64,000 bases of DNA from contig KZ478059.1 in NCBI GenBank assembly GCA_002837195.1, positions 832,087 to 896,086 on the forward strand, read 5' to 3'. Under the pieces are notes generated by a model. The model was not told where the DNA came from and searched no databases. It saw nothing but the letters and a program-made list of their open reading frames with translations. Made by a program: the position numbers and the translations under genes. Of the stretch, positions 30,884 to 39,497 are shown one piece after another; positions within the stretch are counted from its first letter, which is position 1; every line of letters starts with the position of its first letter. The DNA comes from Enterobacterales bacterium CwR94. Lineage in GTDB: Bacteria > Pseudomonadota > Gammaproteobacteria > Enterobacterales > Enterobacteriaceae.

Positions 30884-31170
30884 GTTAAGAATAATTTACC
30901 TTACAATCCACTCCTTTTATAGCTAACCTTAAGGCTAGTTTCACCCTATACTTTAGCCAGTCAAATCAGTGGCATACTCCTTGTTATAATTTTCACACCC
31001 TCCATCGTTTTCATGTTGCTCACGCACTAATGTGTGATCTTTTAAACATGCCAAACACTTTTAGGCGCCAGTGCGCAGTTATCGTCAACACAACGTGGCC
31101 ATACCCCTTTTCTTCAGGGTCTCTCTGCCAGCCAGGGTTTGATTGCAAACACCGTACTCAATCACGACAA

Positions 31171-31209
31171 CGTGCATGAGCCTGTGTCAATGACACCAGC
31201 CCATGCACG
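31171..31209. other. Composite hairpin upstream of the cutC terminator
   Basis: CGTGCATG and CATGCACG form an outer 8-bp stem; inside, GTGTC and GACAC form a second 5-bp stem around AAT, separated by small symmetrical internal loops. No T-run follows on either strand. Such a structure in otherwise loose AT-rich sequence suggests a structured RNA or a protein-binding palindrome. Confidence 0.5.
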
Positions 31210-31229
31210 CTTATCTTATTGAATTAATG

Positions 31230-31259
31230 AAAAAAAACCCCATCAAGGTGATGGGGTTT
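31230..31259 (-). terminator. Intrinsic terminator of cutC / MicL
   Basis: AAACCCCATCA and TGATGGGGTTT form a perfect 11-bp stem around a 3-nt loop, followed on the minus strand by a run of eight T (the tail overlaps the last stem pairs). Strong terminators of this type are also good Hfq-binding 3' ends. Confidence 0.92.
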
Positions 31260-31546
31260 GGTACTTGCAAACAGAATGCGGAAAGCATTCTGAGCGGCAA
31301 AAATCGTGGGTCAGGCAACCCGATTGGTGCTGTCAGGGTGGAGAATACTGCTCATGGCTTCCACCATATCGCTATCAACGCAATAACGACTAAATTCATC
31401 ACTTTCTGCATCAGCAGACATTGAAACACCCGCCTTGCGATACCGCATCGGAGAGGGCACCGTTTGCCCTGCGGAACTGTGCAATTCATGCAGTCCGGCT
31501 TCAACAAACTTGTGCAGATTGCTTAATCGCACACCTGCGCCCGCCA
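31230..31546 (-). ncRNA. micL: MicL-like small RNA from the 3' part of cutC
   Basis: In E. coli the sigma-E-dependent RNA MicL starts inside cutC, runs to the cutC terminator (307 nt) and is cut to an 80-nt form that represses lpp. Here the minus strand within cutC has GGAACTA (31575-31581), 16 nt, then GTCCGA (31553-31558), a fair sigma-E promoter. A start near 31546 and the terminator end at 31230 give about 317 nt; the stretch past the cutC stop is about 80 nt. Location, size and promoter all agree; the seed itself was not checked. Confidence 0.7.
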
Positions 31547-32066
31547 TAATTATCGGACCGCGACTTTGTGCATTTAGTTCCCGCAGCAGGGTTAATCCGC
31601 TCTCCGCACTCTGTTGCTGGCCAGAGGTTAAAATACGCGCCACCCCCAAATCCGCTAACTGTTCCAGTGCCTGGTGCGGGCTGTGGCAGAGATCAAATGC
31701 CCGGTGAAAGGTTACAGCCATACCGTCACACTGCGTCATCAGTTGGCGCATGCGGGGTAAATCAATATGACCATCGTGATCGAGCATACCAATGACGATA
31801 CCAGGGAACCCCAGTTCACGCATCAACGCCACATCTGAACGCATTGCCGCAAATTCATTGTCGGTATAACAAAAATCGCCGCCGCGCGGGCGCACAATCG
31901 GATGCACAGGAATAGTGACCTGCTCCCGAGCCAGCCGCAACGTGCCTAATGACGGCGTTAGCCCGCCCTCTTTCGGCGCTGCGCACAGTTCAATACGATC
32001 AGCCCCCGCCCGCTCTGCAATTTGTGCGCAATCAACGCTGTAGCAGCATACTTCCAGTTTTAGCAT
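31311..32066 (-). CDS. cutC: CutC family protein
   Basis: Cytoplasmic TIM-barrel protein once assigned to copper homeostasis; in E. coli the copper phenotype has been traced to the MicL RNA transcribed from this gene. From the ATG at 32066 it has 251 residues ([35 protein letters not shown]). AGGAGGA stands just upstream of this ATG; an in-frame extension of 18 residues to 32120 is not needed. [12 protein letters not shown] and [12 protein letters not shown] are family motifs. Confidence 0.95.
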   Translation of the reverse strand: MLKLEVCCYSVDCAQIAERAGADRIELCAAPKEGGLTPSLGTLRLAREQVTIPVHPIVRPRGGDFCYTDNEFAAMRSDVALMRELGFPGIVIGMLDHDGHIDLPRMRQLMTQCDGMAVTFHRAFDLCHSPHQALEQLADLGVARILTSGQQQSAESGLTLLRELNAQSRGPIIMAGAGVRLSNLHKFVEAGLHELHSSAGQTVPSPMRYRKAGVSMSADAESDEFSRYCVDSDMVEAMSSILHPDSTNRVA

Positions 32067-32144
32067 CACGTCCTCCTGATAATGACGGCCGAACAAAATT
32101 TCGTTAGTCTGATAATCCATTCTATTTTACCGAGTATCGTTAGC

Positions 32145-33287
32145 ATGGCATTCAATTTTGATGAGCGTATAGACCGACGTCACAGCGACAGTCTTAAATG
32201 GCAAAAATATGCCGATCGCGACGTGCTGCCGTTATGGGTGGCGGACACCGATTTTCGATCCCCTGCGTGCATTACTGATGCGTTGCAACAGCGGATTGCG
32301 CACGGCGTGTTTGGCTACGGCGCCTCCCCTACCGGTCTGATTGATGTCGTGATCGCCCGCATGGCAGAACGCTACGGCTGGCAGGTAAAAGCGGAATGGC
32401 TGGTCTTTCTTCCGGGCATCGTCAGTGGCTTGAACCTGTGCGTGCGGGCGTTTACCGGGGAAACACAGGCCAGCATCAGTCCGTTGCCGATTTATCCCCC
32501 TTTTCGCCATGCGGCAACCCAGGCAGCTCGACCGCAGCGGCTAATGCCGATGCAAAATACACAGGGACGCTGGTTACCCGATCTCGCAGCGATTGCGTCG
32601 CAGCTTGACGGTAGCGAGCGGCTGTTGATGCTGTGCAACCCGCATAATCCCGGGGGAACGGTGTATCAGCGTGAAGAATTGGAAGCACAATTAGCGTTTG
32701 CTCAGCGCCACGATCTGATTGTGTGCTCGGATGAAATTCACTGCGACTTAATTCTTGAACCCGGTTTACAGCATATTCCCTTCGCAAAGCTGTCTGAAGA
32801 TGCGCAGCAACGATCTATTACGCTTATCTCTCCGTCGAAAACCTTTAATATTGCTGGATTAGGGGCTTCACTGGCGATCATTCCAGACCCTGCTTTGCGT
32901 GAGAAATTTAATTATGCCCGCAAAGGCATTGTGCCCGGTGTCGATGTGCTGGCACTGGTGGCTGCTGAAGCCGCCTGGCGTGACGGGCAAGCCTGGCTGG
33001 ATGAACAACTCACCTACTTGCGCCGTAATCGCGATCGTTTAGTCGAGGTGGTGGCGGCCACGCCCGGCCTGGAGATGGTTACGCCGGAAGGCACCTATCT
33101 GGGATGGATTGATGCCAGCGGCCTGGATGTTGCCAGCCCGACCCTGTTTTTTGAACGCCATGGTTTAGGCTTTTCACCCGGTCGGGATTTTGGTAATGAC
33201 CAGTTTGTGCGTTTTAATTTTGGCTGTACGCACGATCTTTTAGAGGAAGCTCTTCGTCGACTGCAGCTTGCTGTGCAAACGCGTTAG
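32145..33287 (+). CDS. MalY/PatB-type aminotransferase-fold C-S lyase
   Basis: PLP enzyme of fold type I, closest in outline to cystathionine beta-lyases of the MalY/PatB group, which release pyruvate, ammonia and a thiol from cysteine conjugates. From ATG 32145 it has 380 residues: FDERIDRRHSDSLKWQKY, LPLWVADTDF, LCNPHNPGGTVY, the Asp of CSDEIHCDL, and the cofactor lysine in SPSKTFNIAGL. C-terminal RFNFGC carries the substrate-binding arginine. The weak ribosome site leaves the start slightly uncertain. Its stop overlaps the stop of the convergent yecM. Confidence 0.88.
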   Translation: MAFNFDERIDRRHSDSLKWQKYADRDVLPLWVADTDFRSPACITDALQQRIAHGVFGYGASPTGLIDVVIARMAERYGWQVKAEWLVFLPGIVSGLNLCVRAFTGETQASISPLPIYPPFRHAATQAARPQRLMPMQNTQGRWLPDLAAIASQLDGSERLLMLCNPHNPGGTVYQREELEAQLAFAQRHDLIVCSDEIHCDLILEPGLQHIPFAKLSEDAQQRSITLISPSKTFNIAGLGASLAIIPDPALREKFNYARKGIVPGVDVLALVAAEAAWRDGQAWLDEQLTYLRRNRDRLVEVVAATPGLEMVTPEGTYLGWIDASGLDVASPTLFFERHGLGFSPGRDFGNDQFVRFNFGCTHDLLEEALRRLQLAVQTR

Positions 33288-33844
33288 CGCTCACTGGCGA
33301 CAATCTCTTCTATCGACCACGGGTGGAACTTAATGGTGATCACGCCGTTGGTCACGGCCAGGGTGGGGTTGGGCAAACGCTCTCCCTCACCCTGCGGAGA
33401 GCTGCATTTGATCGCCACTTTCGGTAATAACAACCCGGTATCAGAAAGCAAATCCATCGCGCGTTGATTCAATGTCTCCACGTCTCCCCGCAGCACAATT
33501 TCGATATGCTCCCAACCCTCATGGCGATAGAGCGTGGTGCCCGGCCAGGGAAGTTCAACCACAGAGATGGATTGCCCTGCCAGTGTTATCGGCGTCGCTA
33601 AGCGAAACAGACAAATCGGTCTGCCATTAATGGTTTTTTCTGAAAAACAGTTTCCAATGGCACTAAACCCCTGTTTCCAACGTTCGGCCGTGGTATTTTG
33701 ATTGCATCGCACAGAGATATGGTCGATTTCCAGTTGGTGCAATGCCAATCCCAGTGACGTCGCGAACGCTGAAATTACGCTATCAAAGCGAATAAGGTCT
33801 TCGGATAAATCCGACAATTGCGCGCCAAAATGATCGTTTTGCAT
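33284..33844 (-). CDS. yecM: YecM family protein
   Basis: A 186-residue protein of the YecM family, related to the vicinal-oxygen-chelate fold; function unknown. It carries LEIDHISVRCN, VVELPWPGTTLYRHEGWEHIEIVL and IKFHPWSIEEIV. E. coli has yecM next to argS and cutC, and that neighbourhood is kept here apart from the inserted lyase gene. The 3' end overlaps the lyase gene by 4 nt, tail to tail. Confidence 0.92.
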   Translation of the reverse strand: MQNDHFGAQLSDLSEDLIRFDSVISAFATSLGLALHQLEIDHISVRCNQNTTAERWKQGFSAIGNCFSEKTINGRPICLFRLATPITLAGQSISVVELPWPGTTLYRHEGWEHIEIVLRGDVETLNQRAMDLLSDTGLLLPKVAIKCSSPQGEGERLPNPTLAVTNGVITIKFHPWSIEEIVASER

Positions 33845-34155
33845 ATCTTCCTCTGTTTTTCTGCAATGTCTTTAAAGTGAAGCAGTATCTCAGCCCCCTT
33901 CTGTGAAACCAATTTTTAATTTAATTTTTCCCGATAGCTCAAACTAATCTTATAGAACAACGCAGATTTGATTATTTAAGCGCCAGTTTACGTGGCCCTG
34001 ATTGTCAATAAAATGTCATTTAAAATAACAAAAAAGCCGAGTTAATCATTAAGTTAACTTCATGATGAGGATAATCCTAATATCCGCTGTACGAATTGAA
34101 GCCAAAAAGTCTTTCTTATAAATTTTTGTCTTCGCCATCACTCAAGGGATGACTT
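33845..34155. other. AT-rich gap between yecM and a small membrane peptide
   Basis: The 311 nt contain the yecM promoter region on the minus strand. On the plus strand a possible promoter (TTGAAG, then TATAAA after 15 nt) lies just ahead of the small frame at 34156. I see no longer reading frame or strong terminator. Confidence 0.4.
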
Positions 34156-34293
34156 ATGTTCATGCTAACTTCAGTATTTATTCTGATCGCATTGATGGGG
34201 TTCGCTCTACTGCGCCATTGGAAGGTGCGTAATCAAAAAACGGTGAGCAATCCACATCGCCACTTGCGTCGTCGTCAGTCTCATTCTCACTAA
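34156..34293 (+). CDS. 45-residue membrane peptide with basic His-rich tail
   Basis: ATG at 34156 with AAGGG (34144-34148) 7 nt upstream. Residues 2-20 (FMLTSVFILIALMGFALL) form one membrane segment; the rest is strongly basic and histidine-rich (NPHRHLRRRQSHSH), so the C-terminus is expected in the cytoplasm. Good ribosome site, a following 11-bp hairpin, and a non-random composition support a real gene. I do not recognise a family. Confidence 0.62.
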   Translation: MFMLTSVFILIALMGFALLRHWKVRNQKTVSNPHRHLRRRQSHSH

Positions 34294-34319
34294 TATGGAT
34301 ACTGACATTACCCATTGAG

Positions 34320-34349
34320 CCGGGAAGCAGTTATACCGCTGCTTCCCGG
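34320..34349 (+). terminator. Hairpin after the small membrane peptide
   Basis: CCGGGAAGCAG and CTGCTTCCCGG form a perfect 11-bp stem around an 8-nt loop, 26 nt past the stop. No T-run follows on the plus strand, so its strength as a terminator is uncertain. The argS promoter begins 11 nt later. Confidence 0.6.
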
Positions 34350-34360
34350 TGTTAGTCCTG

Positions 34361-34389
34361 CTGACGCCCCTGCTGAAATACAGTATACT
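34361..34389 (+). promoter_or_regulatory. argS promoter
   Basis: CTGACG (34361-34366) and TATACT (34384-34389) are separated by exactly 17 nt. The start would be near 34396, giving a leader of about 86 nt before the GTG start of argS. Confidence 0.65.
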
Positions 34390-34481
34390 TCCCCCTCTTT
34401 TTTTCGCGCGTTGCACCTCCGTGCGCGTTCGGGCCCCTTGCGTCTTGCTAAGGGTGTGTTCAGCTACATAAAGGTATCTCG

Positions 34482-36212
34482 GTGAATATTCAGGCACTTC
34501 TCTCAGTAAAAGTCAGTCAGGCGTTGATCGCGGCCGGTGCGCCAGCAGAAAGCGATCCGCTGGTACGACAGTCTGCAAAAGCGCAGTTTGGTGACTATCA
34601 GGCCAATGGCGTGATGGGCGCGGCAAAAAAACTGGGTGAGCAGCCACGACGACTGGCTGAAAAAGTGCTTGAGCACCTGGACCTGGCCGGGATCGCCAGC
34701 AAGATTGAAATTGCCGGCCCCGGCTTTATCAATATTTTTCTCGACCGTGACTGGCTGGCAAGCCAGGCTGAATTGGCGCTCGGCGCGCCAAATTTAGGCC
34801 TCACGGCGGTGACACCGCAGACCATCGTCATTGACTATTCGGCACCGAACGTCGCCAAAGAGATGCACGTGGGCCACTTGCGCTCCACCATCATTGGTGA
34901 TGCTGCCGTACGGACGCAATCACTGTTGGGTCACAAGGTTATCCGCGCTAACCACGTAGGCGACTGGGGTACGCAATTTGGCATGCTGATCGCGTTCCTG
35001 GAAAAACAGCAGAGCGAAAATCATGAAGAGATCGCGCTGGCAGACCTGGAAGTTTTTTATCGTGAAGCCAAAAAAACCTACGATGAAGATGAAGTGTTCG
35101 CCGAGCGTGCGCGTGGCTATGTGGTCAAGCTGCAAAGTGGCGATGAGTACTGTTTGAGAATGTGGCGTCGTTTGGTGGATATCACCATGGCCCAAAATCA
35201 GCTTAATTATGATCGCCTGAACGTCACCCTCACACGTAACGATGTGATGGGGGAAAGTCTGTATAACAGCATGCTGGCCGGGATTGTTGCCGATCTGAAA
35301 GCCAAAGGGCTGGCCGTTGAAAGCGAAGGCGCAACGGTTGTCTTCCTTGATGAGTACAAAAACAAAGAAGGCGAACCGATGGGCGTCATCATCCAGAAAA
35401 AGGATGGCGGCTTTCTTTACACCACTACCGATATCGCCTGTGCCAAGTATCGCTATGAAACGCTGCATGCTGACCGCGTGCTGTATTACATCGATTCACG
35501 TCAGCATCAACACCTGATGCAGGCCTGGACCATTGTGCGTAAGGCAGGCTATGTGCCTGATTCTGTGCCGCTGGAACACCATATGTTTGGCATGATGCTG
35601 GGCAAAGACGGCAAGCCGTTCAAAACCCGTGCGGGCGGTACCATCAAACTGTCTGATCTGCTGGATGAAGCGATCGAGCGTGCCAGTGCACTGATCGCTG
35701 AAAAGAATCCTGAAATGGAGAAGGCAGAGCTGGCGAACCTGGCGCGCGTCGTGGGGATTGGCGCGGTGAAATATGCAGACCTGTCTAAAAGCCGTACCAC
35801 AGATTACGTGTTTGACTGGGACAATATGTTGGCGTTTGAAGGCAACACTGCCCCCTACATGCAATACGCCTACACGCGAGTACTGTCGGTATTCCGTAAA
35901 GCGGGCGTGGATGAAAGCAGCCTCACCGGTGACATCATCCTGCGTGACGACCGTGAAGCGGCCCTCGCCGTGCGCCTGATGCAGTTTGAAGAGACCATTA
36001 CCCAGGTGGCGCGCGACGGTACACCACACGTGATGTGTGCCTGGTTGTATGAGGTGGCAGGTCTGTTCTCCAGCTTCTATGAGCACTGCCCTATCCTGAG
36101 TGCTGAAACCGAGGCGTTAAAACAGAGCCGTCTGAAACTGGCTGCGCTGACCGCCAAAACCCTGAAGCTGGGTCTGGATACACTGGGTATTGAGACCGTC
36201 GAGCGTATGTAA
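34482..36212 (+). CDS. argS: Arginyl-tRNA synthetase
   Basis: Charges tRNA-Arg; class I enzyme of 576 residues, close to E. coli ArgS. It starts with GTG and has the N-terminal tRNA D-loop domain, the HIGH-type motif in [55 protein letters not shown] and the C-terminal anticodon-binding helices ending [13 protein letters not shown]. In E. coli it is next to flhE; here a 7.5 kb island lies between. Confidence 0.98.
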   Translation: MNIQALLSVKVSQALIAAGAPAESDPLVRQSAKAQFGDYQANGVMGAAKKLGEQPRRLAEKVLEHLDLAGIASKIEIAGPGFINIFLDRDWLASQAELALGAPNLGLTAVTPQTIVIDYSAPNVAKEMHVGHLRSTIIGDAAVRTQSLLGHKVIRANHVGDWGTQFGMLIAFLEKQQSENHEEIALADLEVFYREAKKTYDEDEVFAERARGYVVKLQSGDEYCLRMWRRLVDITMAQNQLNYDRLNVTLTRNDVMGESLYNSMLAGIVADLKAKGLAVESEGATVVFLDEYKNKEGEPMGVIIQKKDGGFLYTTTDIACAKYRYETLHADRVLYYIDSRQHQHLMQAWTIVRKAGYVPDSVPLEHHMFGMMLGKDGKPFKTRAGGTIKLSDLLDEAIERASALIAEKNPEMEKAELANLARVVGIGAVKYADLSKSRTTDYVFDWDNMLAFEGNTAPYMQYAYTRVLSVFRKAGVDESSLTGDIILRDDREAALAVRLMQFEETITQVARDGTPHVMCAWLYEVAGLFSSFYEHCPILSAETEALKQSRLKLAALTAKTLKLGLDTLGIETVERM

Positions 36213-36268
36213 TGACGCGCTACATAACGCCCTCAGGCAAATCTTGCTGTTGAGGACGTGCGGGGCAA

Positions 36269-36305
36269 CAAAAAACCGGAAACGTGCTGCTTCCGGTTTT
36301 TTTTT
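36269..36305. terminator. Bidirectional terminator after argS
   Basis: AAACCGGAA and TTCCGGTTT pair around a 9-nt loop. Nine T follow on the plus strand and a run of A precedes, giving a T-run on the minus strand, so it can end both argS and leftward transcripts from the island. Confidence 0.88.
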
Positions 36306-36402
36306 GAATGACATTAGGAATGTTACCAGGCTAACCGGCAGTCAGTGCGAAATATTTATGCATTATCTGCAGTTGATGATTGAGTAATGGCTTACCGCTT
36401 TA

Positions 36403-36942
36403 TCACATTACCTGACCATAATACCAACGCTCTCCCGTAAACCCCGCATAATCCTCATTTCCGTAACATTCGAGTGTAATGCCCAATTCCTGTACGTTGG
36501 CGGGCAGGATGATTCCCCATTCAGCCGCAAGGCTACGATCGCGGATCAACGCAGAAGCCCCTTTGTCAGAACGGCCCTCGGCGATGAAACTTTGATAATA
36601 GTCTTCTGAACGGTAGAGACAGACTTCGCTGGTAAACATATCCGGCAGGCAGATAACCGCTGTAATTCGGGGGCTGTTGTGTATTTCAGCAGTGGCCCTA
36701 ATAAGGTTTGAACATGCGTTAATCATCGCTTGCGCGCATGCTGCCTTAACTTGAAGCGTACTGTATTTTCCCTCAACAAGATTGAGTGCGACGGGAATTT
36801 TGAAATTCCAGTAACGCGCATCTTCTGCAAACAGGGCGCGTTCGGGATGACAAAAGGTCTCAGCCCAACGGTTTAGCGCATTGATGCGGCGGGGAATATT
36901 TCTGACTTTAGTACGATAATCCCGGTTGAGTCGTCGGCTCAT
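36403..36942 (-). CDS. DUF3916-like protein
   Basis: A 179-residue soluble protein from ATG 36942; the frame is open to 37008, which would add 22 residues without a ribosome site. The pattern RNIPRRINALNRWAE, YWNFKIPVALNLVEG, CLPDMFTSEVCLYRSEDYYQSF, AAEWGIILP and the ending ERWYYGQV resembles the DUF3916 family as I remember it; function unknown. It lies about 140 nt downstream of the rhomboid gene on the same strand, so may be co-transcribed. Confidence 0.7.
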   Translation of the reverse strand: MSRRLNRDYRTKVRNIPRRINALNRWAETFCHPERALFAEDARYWNFKIPVALNLVEGKYSTLQVKAACAQAMINACSNLIRATAEIHNSPRITAVICLPDMFTSEVCLYRSEDYYQSFIAEGRSDKGASALIRDRSLAAEWGIILPANVQELGITLECYGNEDYAGFTGERWYYGQVM

Positions 36943-37080
36943 AATGTAAGGCTTTTCCTCTTTAAACAATTGACGTGGTCTTCCAGGCCTGCAGCCGTTT
37001 ATTTTCATTAGGCGTGATCGTTACGCCCCTCTGATGCAGATATTAATCTCGCGTTATCCGCTGCAGGCGGGTACGGCCGG

Positions 37081-39021
37081 TCAATAGAGCATTGGTAATC
37101 CAAAGCCAAAAGGTGAATAGGACGCTGACTGCTGTTGACTGGGTTCACATAAATAAAATGTACTGTCAGACGTTGGCAGTGATTTTTTCTCATTGAAGAC
37201 GTCCACGCCATCTTGCGTTGAAAGAATAATGGTTCCGTCTTTGAGGCTTAATTGTGGTGATGAGTAAATACTGGCGGGATAATTTCCCGTGGCGATTCCC
37301 GTCTCCAGATCAATCAGGTAAAGAGAATAATGGGTTGTGACGGCAAGGCGTCCCAGATTTTTCATAAAACGCATCGCAATGATCGTCTGATCATTTACCG
37401 CATCACACCATTGTGTTTTAACCAGCTGTTGTCCGGTTTTGATATCCACCTGCATCACATTTTGTCTGCCTGCGAGCCAAAGAGTACCATCCTGCGGACT
37501 GAACATCAGGTCTTCTACGTAAAATGAGCCAGTATCATTAATTGTTAATTTCTGCAAAGTCAGGTTTTCGGTATCCAATAATACTGTTTGCCGCCCCGGA
37601 GAATCAGAAATCGCCAGCAGTGCGCCATTATGTGACAAAGCCATCGCCAGTGGCCGACCGTAAGGATATGACTCTGCACTACCACCTGGCAACGAAACCG
37701 TTTTAATAAGCCTCTGCTCTGTTAAATCAATAACCGAGATTGCGTTATCAACGCTGTTCATGACAAACGCACGTTGGCCATCTGGCCTCAGCACAATCGT
37801 TCGTGGGTAACGGCCAACCGCAATATTTTTTGTAATACGTCCGCTTTCAACATCAATAAATGAAAAGACGTCCTGTTGTAATGAGGTCGCGTAAAGCGTT
37901 TTTCCATCTGGTGATTCGGCGACACTGGCTGCGCCAACACCGCGACAAACATTCCCCGGACAGCCGTCATACGGAAAGGATAAAACCGATCCTTTGATCT
38001 CTCGGGTAAGGTTATGGGTGCTGGCATCAATAACGCTAATGGCATTGGTATCAGGTGAAACAGCGTACAGTATTGTTTCATCCTGATTAGTTGCCATTGC
38101 CAATGGCATGTCCATTTTCAATTGCACACCTTTCGCTTGAGTTGCATCCACGGCATCAGGCAACGAATGGTGAAGCGCAGTGGCTTTGCGCTGTCGTGCA
38201 TCCTCTGCCTGAAGTTGACGTTTTTTTTGTTTTTCCTGTGAAAAATAATCAAGAACTTGCCCCCGCAACGCCATGGCTTCCTGATCCTGGGTCTTATTTA
38301 ACGCGATACTGAACAGTGCCACCGCCAGCATCATGCCTATGCCTGCCGCCGCGCTGATACGTCTTTTAGGGAAGGATTGTTCAACAGCCAGAAAGCAGCA
38401 TCCCGCCAAACAGCCGAAGATAAGACCGCCAATGTGGGCGGCATTATCAATATCGCCATCCATGCCATAGAACAGTGTACAAACAATCATACTCGCCACT
38501 GAAGACAGCGATGTTTTGAACAGGGGATCGTCACGCTTTGCGCTTAAAATACCCAGAAGGCATGCGCCTGCCAGCCCCATAATTGCACCCGACGCGCCAA
38601 CGCTCACCACAATCACCAGTTGTGGATGAAACCAAAGTAAAGACGGCTGCGTGCTACCCTGCATATACCATTGCGCGCTAACGAACGAGGCACCAATACC
38701 GCTAATTAAATAGAGAGCCAGCGTGCGCCAGTGGCCAAATTGTTTTTCGCAGTGCCGACCAATGATTAATAGCGCCAGAGTATTAAAGAGCAAATGTAGC
38801 GTATTGGCGTGCAGGAACAGGTTGCTCAGATAACGCCAGTTGTCCCCAGTCAGTGTCAATTGGGCGATATTCGCCCCGGCCTCGGTCAGATCAATCTTCG
38901 AGCTAAAAAGCATTGGGCTGAACTGCTCAACCACAAAAACAATAATATTGATGAGGCTTACAAGGATGCAAACTACTGGTAGTGCTGAAAACAGACGTTT
39001 TCGGTGTGACAGTTCCGTCAT
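37081..39021 (-). CDS. Rhomboid protease fused to a beta-propeller
   Basis: A 646-residue two-part membrane protein. Residues about 10-215 form a rhomboid intramembrane serine protease: NWRYLSNLFLH (62-71), HLLFN (76-80), catalytic Ser144 in GASGAIMGL and catalytic His196 in AAHIGG. An extra membrane helix (about 222-242) is followed by a charged, probably helical linker (245-285) and about 330 residues of YVTN/NHL-like repeats (ISVIDASTHNLT, FSFIDVESGRIT, ISVIDLTEQRLI). With the seventh helix the propeller should face the periplasm, and a CPGNVC pair fits an oxidising place. Such a fusion is unusual for enterobacterial rhomboids (GlpG). Confidence 0.85.
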   Translation of the reverse strand: MTELSHRKRLFSALPVVCILVSLINIIVFVVEQFSPMLFSSKIDLTEAGANIAQLTLTGDNWRYLSNLFLHANTLHLLFNTLALLIIGRHCEKQFGHWRTLALYLISGIGASFVSAQWYMQGSTQPSLLWFHPQLVIVVSVGASGAIMGLAGACLLGILSAKRDDPLFKTSLSSVASMIVCTLFYGMDGDIDNAAHIGGLIFGCLAGCCFLAVEQSFPKRRISAAAGIGMMLAVALFSIALNKTQDQEAMALRGQVLDYFSQEKQKKRQLQAEDARQRKATALHHSLPDAVDATQAKGVQLKMDMPLAMATNQDETILYAVSPDTNAISVIDASTHNLTREIKGSVLSFPYDGCPGNVCRGVGAASVAESPDGKTLYATSLQQDVFSFIDVESGRITKNIAVGRYPRTIVLRPDGQRAFVMNSVDNAISVIDLTEQRLIKTVSLPGGSAESYPYGRPLAMALSHNGALLAISDSPGRQTVLLDTENLTLQKLTINDTGSFYVEDLMFSPQDGTLWLAGRQNVMQVDIKTGQQLVKTQWCDAVNDQTIIAMRFMKNLGRLAVTTHYSLYLIDLETGIATGNYPASIYSSPQLSLKDGTIILSTQDGVDVFNEKKSLPTSDSTFYLCEPSQQQSASYSPFGFGLPMLY

Positions 39022-39497
39022 TATGGAAATTCCATTTTATAAAAAGCGTCGTGATAAAACAGAGATGCAACATAAAAGAAGGGGTAATTACAGATTCTTA
39101 CCCCCCCTCCTGGAGCATCTTATTTTTTAATTGATTATAAGAAAAGCAAGAATGTTTATACCATAAAATATGGAGTATGCAATATGCCACGCTAATCGCC
39201 AATGCATCTGACTATGACCACAGCGGGTGGTAATTTATGATTGACGTTAATTTAGCCTAGCAGACACCTGACGTGTTCACCCATTACCAAAAAATATTTT
39301 CGCCCTCAAAAAACACATTCTGATAACATTAAATAAACCAACCGGAAAACTATTCTGCGCAGGTGGTTATTATATTTCATTTTAAAAATGACGTTTTAAT
39401 TTTGATAATCGATAAAGCAAAACATCATTAAAAAGTCACACGGAAAAATCCGAGTGTGCGAACATATTTCTCAGCCAGTTTTTATCTCAATCCCTTA
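39022..39497 (-). promoter_or_regulatory. AT-rich gap upstream of the rhomboid gene
   Basis: 476 nt between the lipoprotein gene and the rhomboid gene. It holds the terminator of the upstream operon (39428-39458) and must contain the rhomboid promoter, which I could not fix. A perfect ATGGAA-A-TTCCAT palindrome (39023-39035) lies immediately before the rhomboid start and covers its weak GGAA ribosome site. No gene seen. Confidence 0.5.
39428..39458 (-). terminator. Intrinsic terminator of the three-gene envelope operon
   Basis: On the minus strand CACACTCGG pairs with CCGTGTG (one bulge) around ATTTTT, followed by ACTTTTTAATG. It lies about 40 nt past the lipoprotein stop. Confidence 0.7.

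Larger units (their letters stand above)
30075..31229. other. 1.15 kb gene-free region rich in RNA signals
   Basis: No credible protein gene is visible between the small lipoprotein and the cutC transcript. The region holds a hairpin (30087-30109), a minus-strand promoter/terminator pair (30533-30693), a plus-strand ArcZ-like small-RNA gene (30794-30883), a second sigma-S-like CTATACT at 30946-30952 and a strong composite hairpin (31171-31209). The part from 30560 to 31050 is markedly AT-rich compared with its surroundings. Confidence 0.6.

Noticed and set aside
30946..31055. Second CTATACT promoter and a possible second plus-strand small RNA
   Set aside because: The -10 is good but no -35 at correct spacing is present and the only candidate end (CGCAC/GTGTG, then TCTTTT) is a weak 5-bp stem.
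35496..36086. 196-codon minus-strand frame inside argS
   Set aside because: Antisense shadow of a highly conserved synthetase; such frames arise from codon bias in GC-balanced genes.
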